Positions 1 through 6,069 are shown, counted from the first letter of the stretch. The stretch: DNA of 6,461 nt from Bacillota bacterium (GCA_030705665.1 JAUZQA010000249.1:1-6461); one strand, 5' to 3'. Program-made: numbers and translations. The notes: generated from the sequence alone by a model not told the origin.

Positions 1-792
1 GAAGAGGGATTTGTGTTAATGTGCAGCACCTTGGTTGAAAGTGACCTTGTTATTGAAGTAGAAGAGGAAGAATCAGAGCTGCCATTTTTCCCTGTTCATG
101 ATTTTGAAGCAGAAGTAGTGGAAAATAAGCATGGAACACATGACATTCATATGATCAAACTAAAGCTCACTGAGCCGCTGCAGATTGAATATGCATCAGG
201 TCAATTTTTTGAGATCGATATTCCTGACCTAGATGAGACACGAGCCTATTCTATGGCTAACAAGTATCAAGAAGGAGATATCGTTGAATTCCATGTAAAG
301 AGAGTTAAGGACGGAAAAGGCTCCAATTATATGTGTGATCTTCAAGTGGGAGATACAGTAACTGGTTCAGGTCCATATGGAAAAATGCAATTACGTGACC
401 GAAATAAAGATCTCTTATTTGTTGCTGGCGGTTCAGGAATGGCTCCAATAAAATCATTACTAGAACAATTATTCTCCGAGAGTTTCGAACATGAAGCATG
501 GTTTTTCTACGGAGCTAGAACGAAAAAAGATTTGTATCTAACGGAGGAATGGGAACAACTAGCAAAACTACACCCAAACTTCCACTTTGTTCCTGCTTTA
601 TCTGATCAGGATGCCTCAGATGAATGGGCTGGCGAAACAGGTTTTATTGCTGATGTCATTGGCCGTAAATTAGAGAACATGAAAAACATGGATGCCTATC
701 TATGTGGTCCGCCAATTATGATTGAAACGACCTGTGATGTCCTTTATAAAGGCGGCATCAAAGGCAATAACATTTCCTTTGATGAATTTTAA
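1..792 (+). CDS. Phenol hydroxylase P5-type ferredoxin-NAD(P)H reductase, 5' end outside window
   Basis: This is the electron-supply subunit of a soluble di-iron aromatic monooxygenase, passing electrons from NAD(P)H via FAD and a [2Fe-2S] centre. The frame is open from base 1 (263 codons seen). The GTG at 13 is internal, because the first residues, EEGFVLMCSTLVESDLVIEV, are the typical end of a plant-type ferredoxin domain; the Cys at 22-24 would be its fourth cluster ligand. The other three cysteines lie upstream. After it come an FAD-binding barrel with RAYS (about 253-264), an NAD-binding GGSGMAP motif (about 427-447), CGPPIM near 703-720, and a C-terminus ending SFDEF. The ferredoxin-FAD-NAD order and the C-terminal signatures fit DmpP/PoxF and also TmoF-type reductases. 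I favour phenol hydroxylase because the next genes are a XylT/DmpQ-like ferredoxin and a regulator with a phenol pocket. Cytoplasmic. Family sure; exact substrate inferred. Confidence 0.88.
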   Translation, partial: EEGFVLMCSTLVESDLVIEVEEEESELPFFPVHDFEAEVVENKHGTHDIHMIKLKLTEPLQIEYASGQFFEIDIPDLDETRAYSMANKYQEGDIVEFHVKRVKDGKGSNYMCDLQVGDTVTGSGPYGKMQLRDRNKDLLFVAGGSGMAPIKSLLEQLFSESFEHEAWFFYGARTKKDLYLTEEWEQLAKLHPNFHFVPALSDQDASDEWAGETGFIADVIGRKLENMKNMDAYLCGPPIMIETTCDVLYKGGIKGNNISFDEF

Positions 793-830
793 TCATTGAA
801 ACCACCCAGAATTGAAAAAATATGAATTTT

Positions 831-835
831 GGAGG
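831..835 (+). promoter_or_regulatory. Ribosome binding site deciding the ferredoxin start
   Basis: GGAGG stands 9 bases before the ATG at 845 but only 3 before the in-frame ATG at 839. This favours 845, giving the N-terminus MFTVKVKD, where the ferredoxin fold begins. Confidence 0.75.
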
Positions 836-844
836 AATATGCTT

Positions 845-1129
845 ATGTTTACAGTAAAGGTAAAAGACCATCCAACAAACCAGCCTGAATTTTCATGTAA
901 GGATAAACAATCTGTACTAGATGCTGCACGAAGTCAAGGAATTGTTATACAATATGCTTGTAAGGGCGGTGGATGCGGACTTTGCAAGATTAAGGTGGAG
1001 GCAGGAAAGTTTGAAATCGGCAAAAGCTCGAAGGCTGTTCTGCCGGATGCGGAAAGAGAACTAAATTACGCACTTGCTTGTAAAACGTACCCAAAGAGCA
1101 ATCTGGAGGTTCGAATTCAACCATCCTAA
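845..1129 (+). CDS. XylT/DmpQ-like plant-type [2Fe-2S] ferredoxin
   Basis: A 94-residue single-domain ferredoxin. Cluster ligands are Cys39, Cys44 and Cys47 in the C-x4-C-x2-C motif CKGGGCGLC, with Cys79 in ALACKTY, the normal spacing for chloroplast-type ferredoxins. There is no signal peptide, so it should be cytoplasmic. It starts 52 bases after the reductase and is surely in the same operon. In Pseudomonas phenol and toluene pathways a ferredoxin of this size (DmpQ, XylT) follows the hydroxylase genes and re-reduces the active-site iron of catechol 2,3-dioxygenase after oxidative inactivation. Size, motif and position all suggest that role here, but no dioxygenase lies in the window. The alternative is a general electron carrier for the upstream oxygenase. 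Start chosen by the GGAGG at 831-835; upstream TTG and ATG codons in frame are less well placed. Confidence 0.85.
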   Translation: MFTVKVKDHPTNQPEFSCKDKQSVLDAARSQGIVIQYACKGGGCGLCKIKVEAGKFEIGKSSKAVLPDAERELNYALACKTYPKSNLEVRIQPS

Positions 1130-1142
1130 ACAACTCATTCCT

Positions 1143-1152
1143 GGGGCGGTGA
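1143..1152 (+). promoter_or_regulatory. Ribosome binding site supporting a TTG start at 1158
   Basis: GGGGCGGTGA contains GGTGA ending 5 bases before the TTG at 1158. The frame stays open upstream to a TTG at 1074, inside the ferredoxin gene, but no ribosome site serves that codon. The GTG at 1149 has only GGGG two bases away. No ATG is available in this part of the frame. Confidence 0.55.
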
Positions 1153-1157
1153 AACGG

Positions 1158-3035
1158 TTGAAGCATATTGAATTAAGCGATGACAAATTAGGAGCATTAA
1201 ATTTTCAAGAATTGCAACGAATGATTTCGGTACCCAGCTCTGCTCTAGGATCGCTAAGGCAGGAATTAATAAATACATTAGGACTAGTCAGGGCTAAAGG
1301 GTTTCTTTTACGCTATGGTTGGAATTGTGGAGTAAGTGATGGATTAAAGGTAAAAGAATTGGAATGGGAAAATAATATTGACCGATTGTTAGCTGGGCCC
1401 AAAATGCATACCTTAAATGGTCATGTCGATGTTGAACCGCTGATTTGTGATGCTGATTTTGATAAAGGCAGCTTACATTTTGAAGGAATATGGAAAAATT
1501 CCTACGAGGCAAACGAACACCTTAAACTTTTTGGCTATAGTGATGAAACCGTATGTCACACGTTAGTTGGTTATGCAAGCGGTTACCTATCCACGATTAT
1601 CGAGAAAAAAGTGATTGTGATGGAAACTCAATGTGAGGCAATGGGAGATGACCATTGCCATTGGGTATGTAAAACGATTGATATATGGAATGATGAAATT
1701 GATATTGAGAGTGAAATTAGCTTTTATGAAACTGACCGTATTGTGGATGAATTGGACGAAACCTATGAAAAACTTAGAATTGAAAGAGACAATTTAAGCA
1801 AGACCTATGATGTCCACCATAAATTAGTCAAGGAAGTGCTTCGGGAAAAAGGGATGAAATCAATCGCGGATGTTTTATTTCAAGCGATGAAAATGCCTAT
1901 TTTTATTGAAGACCGCAGCTTGTCATTGATTGCCGTTGGAGGATTTCCTGCGGAAAAAGGACAATTATATTCGGAGGAATTTCAAAAATGGGCGGACGAG
2001 CAGCAACAAAAGAATGTTCTCAAAGGGATAGAAATTAAACAAACCATGCTGCTGGATATTTCTGAAAGCCATAGAAGAGTTATTACACCCATTTATATGG
2101 GGCAAAACATTCATGGATATTGTTCCTTCTTATATAATGAAGACGTGATAAAAGAAGTGGACAAGATGGTCTTGGAGCAAGCTGCACTAGCCTGTTCGCT
2201 TTTATTAATGAATGAAAGAACCCGTCTAAACACAGAGCTGCGTATGAAAGGGAGCTTTATAGAGGATATATTGAACAAGCGATTATCCATGGCGGAAATT
2301 GTAAAAAGGGCTCGTTATATTGATTTTCAATTGGATGCACCTTATTTTATGATCGTTATGAACCGACATTTAAATCAGCCCTCACTAAGCGGAGAGCTTG
2401 CATTTTGCGATCAATTTATGAATAAGCTACAAACCTACTTTAAAAATAACTATATAAACGCTTTAGTAGACCAAAGATCGGAAAACGTGATCATTTTATT
2501 ATCTGAAAATACAATTTTGAAAAATTATTCAAACAAGGATGAATTTTGCAACCGCTTACTAGAGTATTGTTCATCACTGACTCCTGGGTTTCTGCTTAAA
2601 ATGGGGGTCAGCTCTAATTCCCCTTCAATTGAACAAATTTCTAATTTATACGATGAATGCCTTGCTTCTGTAAAAGTTGCCAACCGTCACCAAAACCTAA
2701 TTCATTTCGACTCCCTGGGTTTAGTAGGTATTTTGTTTCAGTCCAATAATCTGGATGCGATCGAAAAATTCGCCTATAAAATTTTAGGAAATTTAATTGA
2801 AGAAGATAACAATAAGAACATGGAATTAACTAAGACACTCTACTATTATTTGGAAAATGGGTCCAATGTTCATAAAACAGCCCGAGCCATGAATCTGTCG
2901 ATAAGTGGTTTGCGATATCGGTTAGGGAGAGTCAATGAAATTTTACAAATGGAGATCAACACTCCATATATAAGGCATGAAATTTATATCGCACTTCAGT
3001 CTCTTATTGTATTAGGAGAATTGGAGATAGATTAA
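1158..3035 (+). CDS. Phenol-sensing XylR_N-V4R regulator with PucR/CdaR-type HTH
   Basis: A 625-residue one-component transcription regulator. Residues about 5-110 look like XylR_N (SSALGSLRQELINTLGL, then AGPKMHTLNGHV) and about 112-177 like V4R (GYASGY, GDDHCHW). His84, Trp112, Cys133, Glu156, Cys159 and Cys167 match, as I recall them, the phenol contacts His106 and Trp134 and zinc ligands Cys155, Glu178, Cys181 and Cys189 of MopR, all at a constant offset of 22. Residues about 190-230 form a charged probable coiled-coil linker. About 250-520 resembles the central region of PucR/CdaR regulators, and about 557-596 is their C-terminal HTH (YYLENGSNVHKTARAMNLS, then RYRLGRVNEIL). No Walker A or sigma-54 contact motif is present, unlike DmpR, XylR and MopR, so it should act with the housekeeping sigma factor. 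It starts 28 bases after the ferredoxin and probably controls its own operon. Phenol as ligand is inferred; start is uncertain because it uses TTG. Confidence 0.87.
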   Translation: MKHIELSDDKLGALNFQELQRMISVPSSALGSLRQELINTLGLVRAKGFLLRYGWNCGVSDGLKVKELEWENNIDRLLAGPKMHTLNGHVDVEPLICDADFDKGSLHFEGIWKNSYEANEHLKLFGYSDETVCHTLVGYASGYLSTIIEKKVIVMETQCEAMGDDHCHWVCKTIDIWNDEIDIESEISFYETDRIVDELDETYEKLRIERDNLSKTYDVHHKLVKEVLREKGMKSIADVLFQAMKMPIFIEDRSLSLIAVGGFPAEKGQLYSEEFQKWADEQQQKNVLKGIEIKQTMLLDISESHRRVITPIYMGQNIHGYCSFLYNEDVIKEVDKMVLEQAALACSLLLMNERTRLNTELRMKGSFIEDILNKRLSMAEIVKRARYIDFQLDAPYFMIVMNRHLNQPSLSGELAFCDQFMNKLQTYFKNNYINALVDQRSENVIILLSENTILKNYSNKDEFCNRLLEYCSSLTPGFLLKMGVSSNSPSIEQISNLYDECLASVKVANRHQNLIHFDSLGLVGILFQSNNLDAIEKFAYKILGNLIEEDNNKNMELTKTLYYYLENGSNVHKTARAMNLSISGLRYRLGRVNEILQMEINTPYIRHEIYIALQSLIVLGELEID

Positions 3036-3053
3036 TTAAGGGAGTTGAGAAGG

Positions 3054-3494
3054 ATGAAAGTATTTTATGAAAAGCCGTCAATCACTAGAGAGGTTGTAAT
3101 GAAGATGCTAGGTGCTGCCTGTGCTAAAGCGGAGCAGTTAGGTGTTGCAGTAAATATTTCGGTAGTGGATGAAGGGGCAAATTTAAAGGGGTTTGTTCGA
3201 ATGGATGGTGCTCCATTATTAAGTTCGGGCATCTCCCAAAATAAAGCATACACAGCAGCGGCTTTTGGCATTCCTACTTCAGAATGGTACCCATTGATTG
3301 AAAAAGAACCATCCCTCTTACATGGAATTGTGCATACCGATCGCCTGACGGTCTTTGAGGGCGGAATTCCGCTCTATATTAACAACCAAATTGCAGGGGG
3401 AGTTGGGGTTTCCGGCGGGTCTGCAGAACAGGACGGTATGATAGCGGCAGCGGCTGTTGAAGTGTTAACCCAATCTTTAAATGTAGAAGCTTAA
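3054..3494 (+). CDS. GlcG/HbpS family (DUF336) small protein
   Basis: A 146-residue protein of the GlcG/HbpS-like, heme-degrading-annotated family (PF03928). Signatures seen are VDEGANLKGFVRMDGAP (about 38-54), SQNKAYTAAAFG (61-72), FEGGIPLYINNQIAGGVGVS (101-120) and the following GGSAEQDGMIAAAAV. Length is normal for the cytoplasmic members, and there is no signal peptide, unlike secreted HbpS. The biochemical role of such proteins is mostly unsettled; relatives sit in glycolate, diol and aromatic catabolic operons, including NahX beside naphthalene lower-pathway genes. Here it is last in the operon, 18 bases after the regulator, which points to an accessory catabolic role rather than heme uptake, though this is inference. 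The ATG at 3054 is preceded by GGGAG at 3040-3044 (9-base spacing) and is preferred over the TTG at 3045. Confidence 0.88.
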   Translation: MKVFYEKPSITREVVMKMLGAACAKAEQLGVAVNISVVDEGANLKGFVRMDGAPLLSSGISQNKAYTAAAFGIPTSEWYPLIEKEPSLLHGIVHTDRLTVFEGGIPLYINNQIAGGVGVSGGSAEQDGMIAAAAVEVLTQSLNVEA

Positions 3495-3500
3495 ATTTGT

Positions 3501-3532
3501 GGGAATGTCTCTGCTGGAGACATTCCCTTTTT
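3501..3532 (+). terminator. Strong intrinsic terminator ending the aromatic operon
   Basis: A perfect 11-bp stem (GGGAATGTCTC at 3501-3511, GAGACATTCCC at 3517-3527) with a 5-base loop is followed by TTTTT. It lies 6 bases after the GlcG-family stop. The convergent small gene ends at 3531, so its transcript also reads through this hairpin. On that strand the bases after the stem are ACAAATTT, a poorer U-tract, so termination is likely weaker in that direction. Confidence 0.92.
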
Positions 3533-3806
3533 AGTATGGGCCTTGTTCCTCTCGATCCGGATCATCATGCGGTTTGTGCGCACCCGGCCATTGCCTTGGA
3601 ATATCCTGATGGAATGATTTAACTTCATAATTAAAAGCACTGTAATAACGCTGGCCCTCTTCCCAAGGGGTGCTTTTGTTTTGAACTGGTTCATCTTTTC
3701 TAAACGCTGATCCAAATGGGCCTTCTGGAAATTCTTCTGCTGTGAGGTAACCCTTTTGTTTTTCAACATTTGTAAAATCAAAATATTGTTTTGAGTCTTT
3801 ATCCAT
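3531..3806 (-). CDS. Small hydrophilic conserved-type hypothetical protein
   Basis: A 91-residue soluble protein with no signal peptide, membrane segment or cysteine. It is rich in charged residues, proline and aromatics: TAEEFPEGPFGS near 22-33, then STPWEEGQRYYSAFNYE near 45-61, and a tail DIPRQWPGAHKPHDDPD near 68-84. It resembles a short family I recall being annotated only as 'cytosolic protein' in Bacillus; no function is known to me. The gene is real by its start: ATG at 3804-3806 is preceded on its strand by AAAGGAGTG (3814-3822) at good spacing. It lies 59 bases downstream of the other - strand gene, with no convincing promoter of its own, so the two are probably co-transcribed. A 96-residue frame overlapping it at 3491-3781 is a shadow. 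Confidence 0.78.
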   Translation of the reverse strand: MDKDSKQYFDFTNVEKQKGYLTAEEFPEGPFGSAFRKDEPVQNKSTPWEEGQRYYSAFNYEVKSFHQDIPRQWPGAHKPHDDPDREEQGPY

Positions 3807-3865
3807 GTTTTTTCACTCCTTTAATGCATTAGTATAACTAAAGAACGAAAAAACATGAGGCTTTT

Positions 3866-4132
3866 TTAGATAATTTCATGCAAGAAAGAACGCAGTTCTT
3901 CCGCATCCGCTTCGTCTAACCCAAAGGCATACTCTAAATAGCCTTCTTCTTCCAAATCATCCGGGCCAATGATTGCAAAGCGGTTTCCTTGCATATTTAA
4001 AACAAGATATTTCCCGTAGTGTCTGTCTGTTCTTGTAATGGCTAAATCATAACGCTGATGTTCACCAACAAAACTTACAAATCTTGTCCTTGTATCTTCT
4101 GTATCGTCATATAGAAAAAAACGCTCAGTCAT
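3866..4132 (-). CDS. Small conserved-type hypothetical protein, DUF3055-like
   Basis: An 88-residue acidic, soluble protein without cysteines, signal peptide or membrane segments. It opens MTERFFLYDDTEDTRTRFVS, has a central probable beta-rich stretch (YGKYLVLNMQGNRFAIIG, about 39-56) and ends in a probable acidic helix (DEADAEELRSFLHEII). From memory it matches the Bacilli-restricted DUF3055 family, whose function is unknown; that assignment is tentative. The ATG at 4130-4132 follows AAAGGGG (around 4138-4144) at suitable spacing, and a good SigA-type promoter lies upstream at 4155-4183. It is probably the first gene of a two-gene unit with the 91-residue protein, and is divergent from the EAL gene. 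Confidence 0.78.
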   Translation of the reverse strand: MTERFFLYDDTEDTRTRFVSFVGEHQRYDLAITRTDRHYGKYLVLNMQGNRFAIIGPDDLEEEGYLEYAFGLDEADAEELRSFLHEII

Positions 4133-4154
4133 ATTTTTACCCCTTTATTCACAA

Positions 4155-4183
4155 TTTATAGTTAACCCCCTTTATATTATCAA
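4155..4183 (-). promoter_or_regulatory. SigA-type promoter for the two-gene - strand unit
   Basis: Read on the - strand: TTGATA (4183-4178), a 17-base spacer, then TATAAA (4160-4155), each one mismatch from consensus. It sits about 22 bases before the start of the 88-residue gene's coding region, leaving room for a short leader with its ribosome site. Confidence 0.65.
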
Positions 4184-4250
4184 AATAAGAAATGGAATGG
4201 GAGATTTAAGAATCATTCATAAAAACGAAAAATCCGTAAGCCGTGGTTTA

Positions 4251-4259
4251 TGATACAAT
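4251..4259 (+). promoter_or_regulatory. Extended -10 promoter for the EAL gene
   Basis: TGATACAAT fits the extended -10 pattern TGnTATAAT with one mismatch. No recognisable -35 hexamer lies 16-18 bases upstream (AATCCG at 4231-4236), which is typical where the extended TG compensates. It leaves about 35 bases of leader before the coding start. Confidence 0.5.
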
Positions 4260-4300
4260 AAAAGTATATTTTGTGTTGACCTCTGAGAGGGATGAAACCA

Positions 4301-5602
4301 ATGGTCAAGCGGTACATAGGAAAGGTGAAAAAAGTGTTCCAATGGGGAAAGATTTTTTTACCACTTTCGTCTTTACGTTATTATCCACCACAATTTAATT
4401 TGCGTAATCCAGTTCTCGGAGGAGTAAAAGCTGCTTTTCTTCATGAAAATGACGTGGTGGTTATTGTTTTTCATTTGAAAAATATCGACGAAATAACAGA
4501 ACAATTAGGATCGATCCACTATCCAAAATACCTGGATTTAATTAAGAAATGCTTTCAGCATGCGATTGAGATAGAGGTCTTAGAAGAGAATTTAGTCTGC
4601 TTAAATCAATCAAAGGATAATGGGATTGCTCTTTTTCTTAAATATGAATGTAACCAACATTGTATATCAGATATTGAGCGGATTATGAATAATGTTTCAA
4701 CCATTGTGGAACGAGACCTGAAAAAGAAATTTGCAACCGTTTTACCTCAGTTTATGAATGGATATATGTTTGTTGAATTGGTGCATCCTTCTGTTGAAGA
4801 AGCTGTTTCAAGGGCCTGCCAGCAAGCTAAGGATATGGCTGAGAAAAGGGTTGAAGCAAAATTCAATGAGATGAAATATATAATGAGGAAAATTGTTAAT
4901 CAGAAAAATATAAAGCTTTTAGCACAGCCAATCATTGATGTGGAAACAAATCAAATTCGTGCTTGGGAAATGCTGTCACGCGGACCAAAAGGTACTGTTT
5001 TAGAAAATCCACTTCCACTTTTTTCAGTTGCCAAGCAAACAGGTACTCTTTACGACTTGGAAATGGTCGTATTGGAAAAAACATTTCAACAAATGATCGA
5101 AACCCGTTGCAAGCAGGATATATTTGTAAATTGCACACCGATAACTCTTGGAAATATACGATTTATTGGGGATCTAAAACTTTTACTGAAAAAGTATTAT
5201 CTGTTGTCGCCAAAACAAATTTTCTTGGAAATTACCGAACAAGATTCCATTGAAGGATTACCAAATTTACAATATAATCTAAAAATATTAAGATTAATGG
5301 GCTTCCGCGTGGCAATTGATGACACTGGATCTGGTTATGCGAACTTAAATGCCATAAGTGAGATATTACCTGATATAATAAAAATTGACCGCTCTGTTAT
5401 CGAAAACATTGATAAAAATTCTGTTAAGGAATCGATGTTAAAAGGCCTTCTTTTAGTAGCAAAAGAAGCAGGCTCCCAGGTTGTTGCTGAAGGAATTGAA
5501 AGGAAAGAAGAGGCATCTGTCATCACCAGAAACAAGGTTCATCTGGCTCAAGGCTACTTTTATGCCCGGCCATCCGTGTTAGTTAACAGTGTCCCATCTT
5601 AA
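4301..5602 (+). CDS. EAL-domain c-di-GMP phosphodiesterase with degenerate GGDEF-like N-terminus
   Basis: A 433-residue protein predicted to hydrolyse cyclic-di-GMP to pGpG. Residues about 40-150 look like a worn GGDEF fold (VVVIVFHLKNIDEI; then NQSKDNGIALFL where GGDEF would stand), so no cyclase activity is expected. Residues about 175-200 form a helical linker. The EAL domain (about 200-430) has Glu223 in EML replacing EAL, Asn277, Glu310 in LEITE, Asp340-Asp341 in DDTGSGY (usually DDFGTGY), Lys361 in KIDRS, Glu397 in AEGIE and Gln417 in QGYFYARP. This is the full metal and catalytic set at nearly standard spacing, so activity is likely. No signal peptide or membrane helices are evident, so cytosolic. 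It is not YkuI or YuxH by layout. Start: ATG 4301 has GAGAGG (4285-4290) 10 bases upstream; ATG 4292 is too close to it. The gene lies just before yutE and may share its transcript. Confidence 0.9.
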   Translation: MVKRYIGKVKKVFQWGKIFLPLSSLRYYPPQFNLRNPVLGGVKAAFLHENDVVVIVFHLKNIDEITEQLGSIHYPKYLDLIKKCFQHAIEIEVLEENLVCLNQSKDNGIALFLKYECNQHCISDIERIMNNVSTIVERDLKKKFATVLPQFMNGYMFVELVHPSVEEAVSRACQQAKDMAEKRVEAKFNEMKYIMRKIVNQKNIKLLAQPIIDVETNQIRAWEMLSRGPKGTVLENPLPLFSVAKQTGTLYDLEMVVLEKTFQQMIETRCKQDIFVNCTPITLGNIRFIGDLKLLLKKYYLLSPKQIFLEITEQDSIEGLPNLQYNLKILRLMGFRVAIDDTGSGYANLNAISEILPDIIKIDRSVIENIDKNSVKESMLKGLLLVAKEAGSQVVAEGIERKEEASVITRNKVHLAQGYFYARPSVLVNSVPS

Positions 5603-5625
5603 AAAATATGGAAAGAAGTGAAAAT

Positions 5626-6063
5626 ATGTATTTTGTGGATCGAGAAAAAATCGAAGAAATATTACTATACTTGGAAAAACTAGTTGATCTTTTTTCAAAA
5701 CAAACAGAATGGTCTACACAGATTCAAAAGGCTGCAATAGAGCGGATTGTCCAAATGATGCTTGAAGCGGTACTCGATGTTGGGAATTCCATGATTGACG
5801 GTTTTATTATGCGCGACCCAGGGAGCTATGAAGATATTATCGATATCTTAATGGATGAAAAGGTTGTTTCAGCGGAAACAGGCAATAGCTTGAAAAAACT
5901 AATTTCTTATCGGAAAATGCTTGTTCAAATGTATACAAAAATCAATCATTCTGAATTACACACAGAATTCGCAGCGAACCTTGAAAGTTTCACTGTTTTT
6001 GCTAATAATGTCAGAGAATATCTTCAAAATGAATTAGGCCCAGTATCTGCTTTTAGAAATTAA
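5626..6063 (+). CDS. yutE: YutE-like HEPN (DUF86) protein with altered RNase motif
   Basis: A 145-residue mainly helical protein that closely matches my memory of B. subtilis YutE: MYFVDREKIE start, GNSMIDGFIMRDPGSYEDI (53-71) and C-terminal LGPVSAF. The family is DUF86/HepT-like HEPN. Active HepT RNases carry R-x4-H-x-Y; here the stretch is RKMLVQMY (96-103), so Arg96 and Tyr103 remain but the His is Gln101. RNase activity is therefore doubtful. No MNT-type nucleotidyltransferase antitoxin gene is adjacent, so this is unlikely to be a standard HepT-MntA pair. ATG 5626 is preferred over the in-frame ATG 5608 because AGAAGTG (5614-5620) precedes it and the resulting start matches YutE. It lies 23 bases after the EAL gene with no terminator between, so they are probably co-transcribed. 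Confidence 0.87.
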   Translation: MYFVDREKIEEILLYLEKLVDLFSKQTEWSTQIQKAAIERIVQMMLEAVLDVGNSMIDGFIMRDPGSYEDIIDILMDEKVVSAETGNSLKKLISYRKMLVQMYTKINHSELHTEFAANLESFTVFANNVREYLQNELGPVSAFRN

Positions 6064-6069
6064 TTAGTG

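Noticed and set aside
13..24. GTG at 13 as the true start of the reductase
   Set aside because: The frame is open to base 1 and the residues on both sides are the end of a ferredoxin domain, so the gene is cut by the window edge.
793..838. Repeated GAATT words before the ferredoxin as an operator
   Set aside because: The repeats are short, imperfect and expected by chance in AT-rich sequence; the gap looks like an ordinary intra-operon spacer.
1074..1157. Longer N-terminus for the regulator, overlapping the ferredoxin gene from a TTG at 1074
   Set aside because: There is no ribosome site before 1074, the added 28 residues do not resemble the family, and the XylR_N-like sequence begins only after 1158.
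3491..3781. Open frame on the - strand, 96 codons
   Set aside because: It overlaps the better-supported 91-residue gene in another frame, spans the terminator hairpin and has a lysine/arginine-rich, family-less product.
3848..3867. AAAAAA/TTTTTT hairpin overlapping the stop of the 88-residue gene, as a terminator
   Set aside because: The stem is only A-T pairs with an 8-base loop, too weak to call; read-through into the next small gene is more likely.
4963..5253. Open + strand frame of 96 codons inside the EAL gene
   Set aside because: It lies wholly within conserved EAL motifs in another frame and has no ribosome site; it is a shadow.
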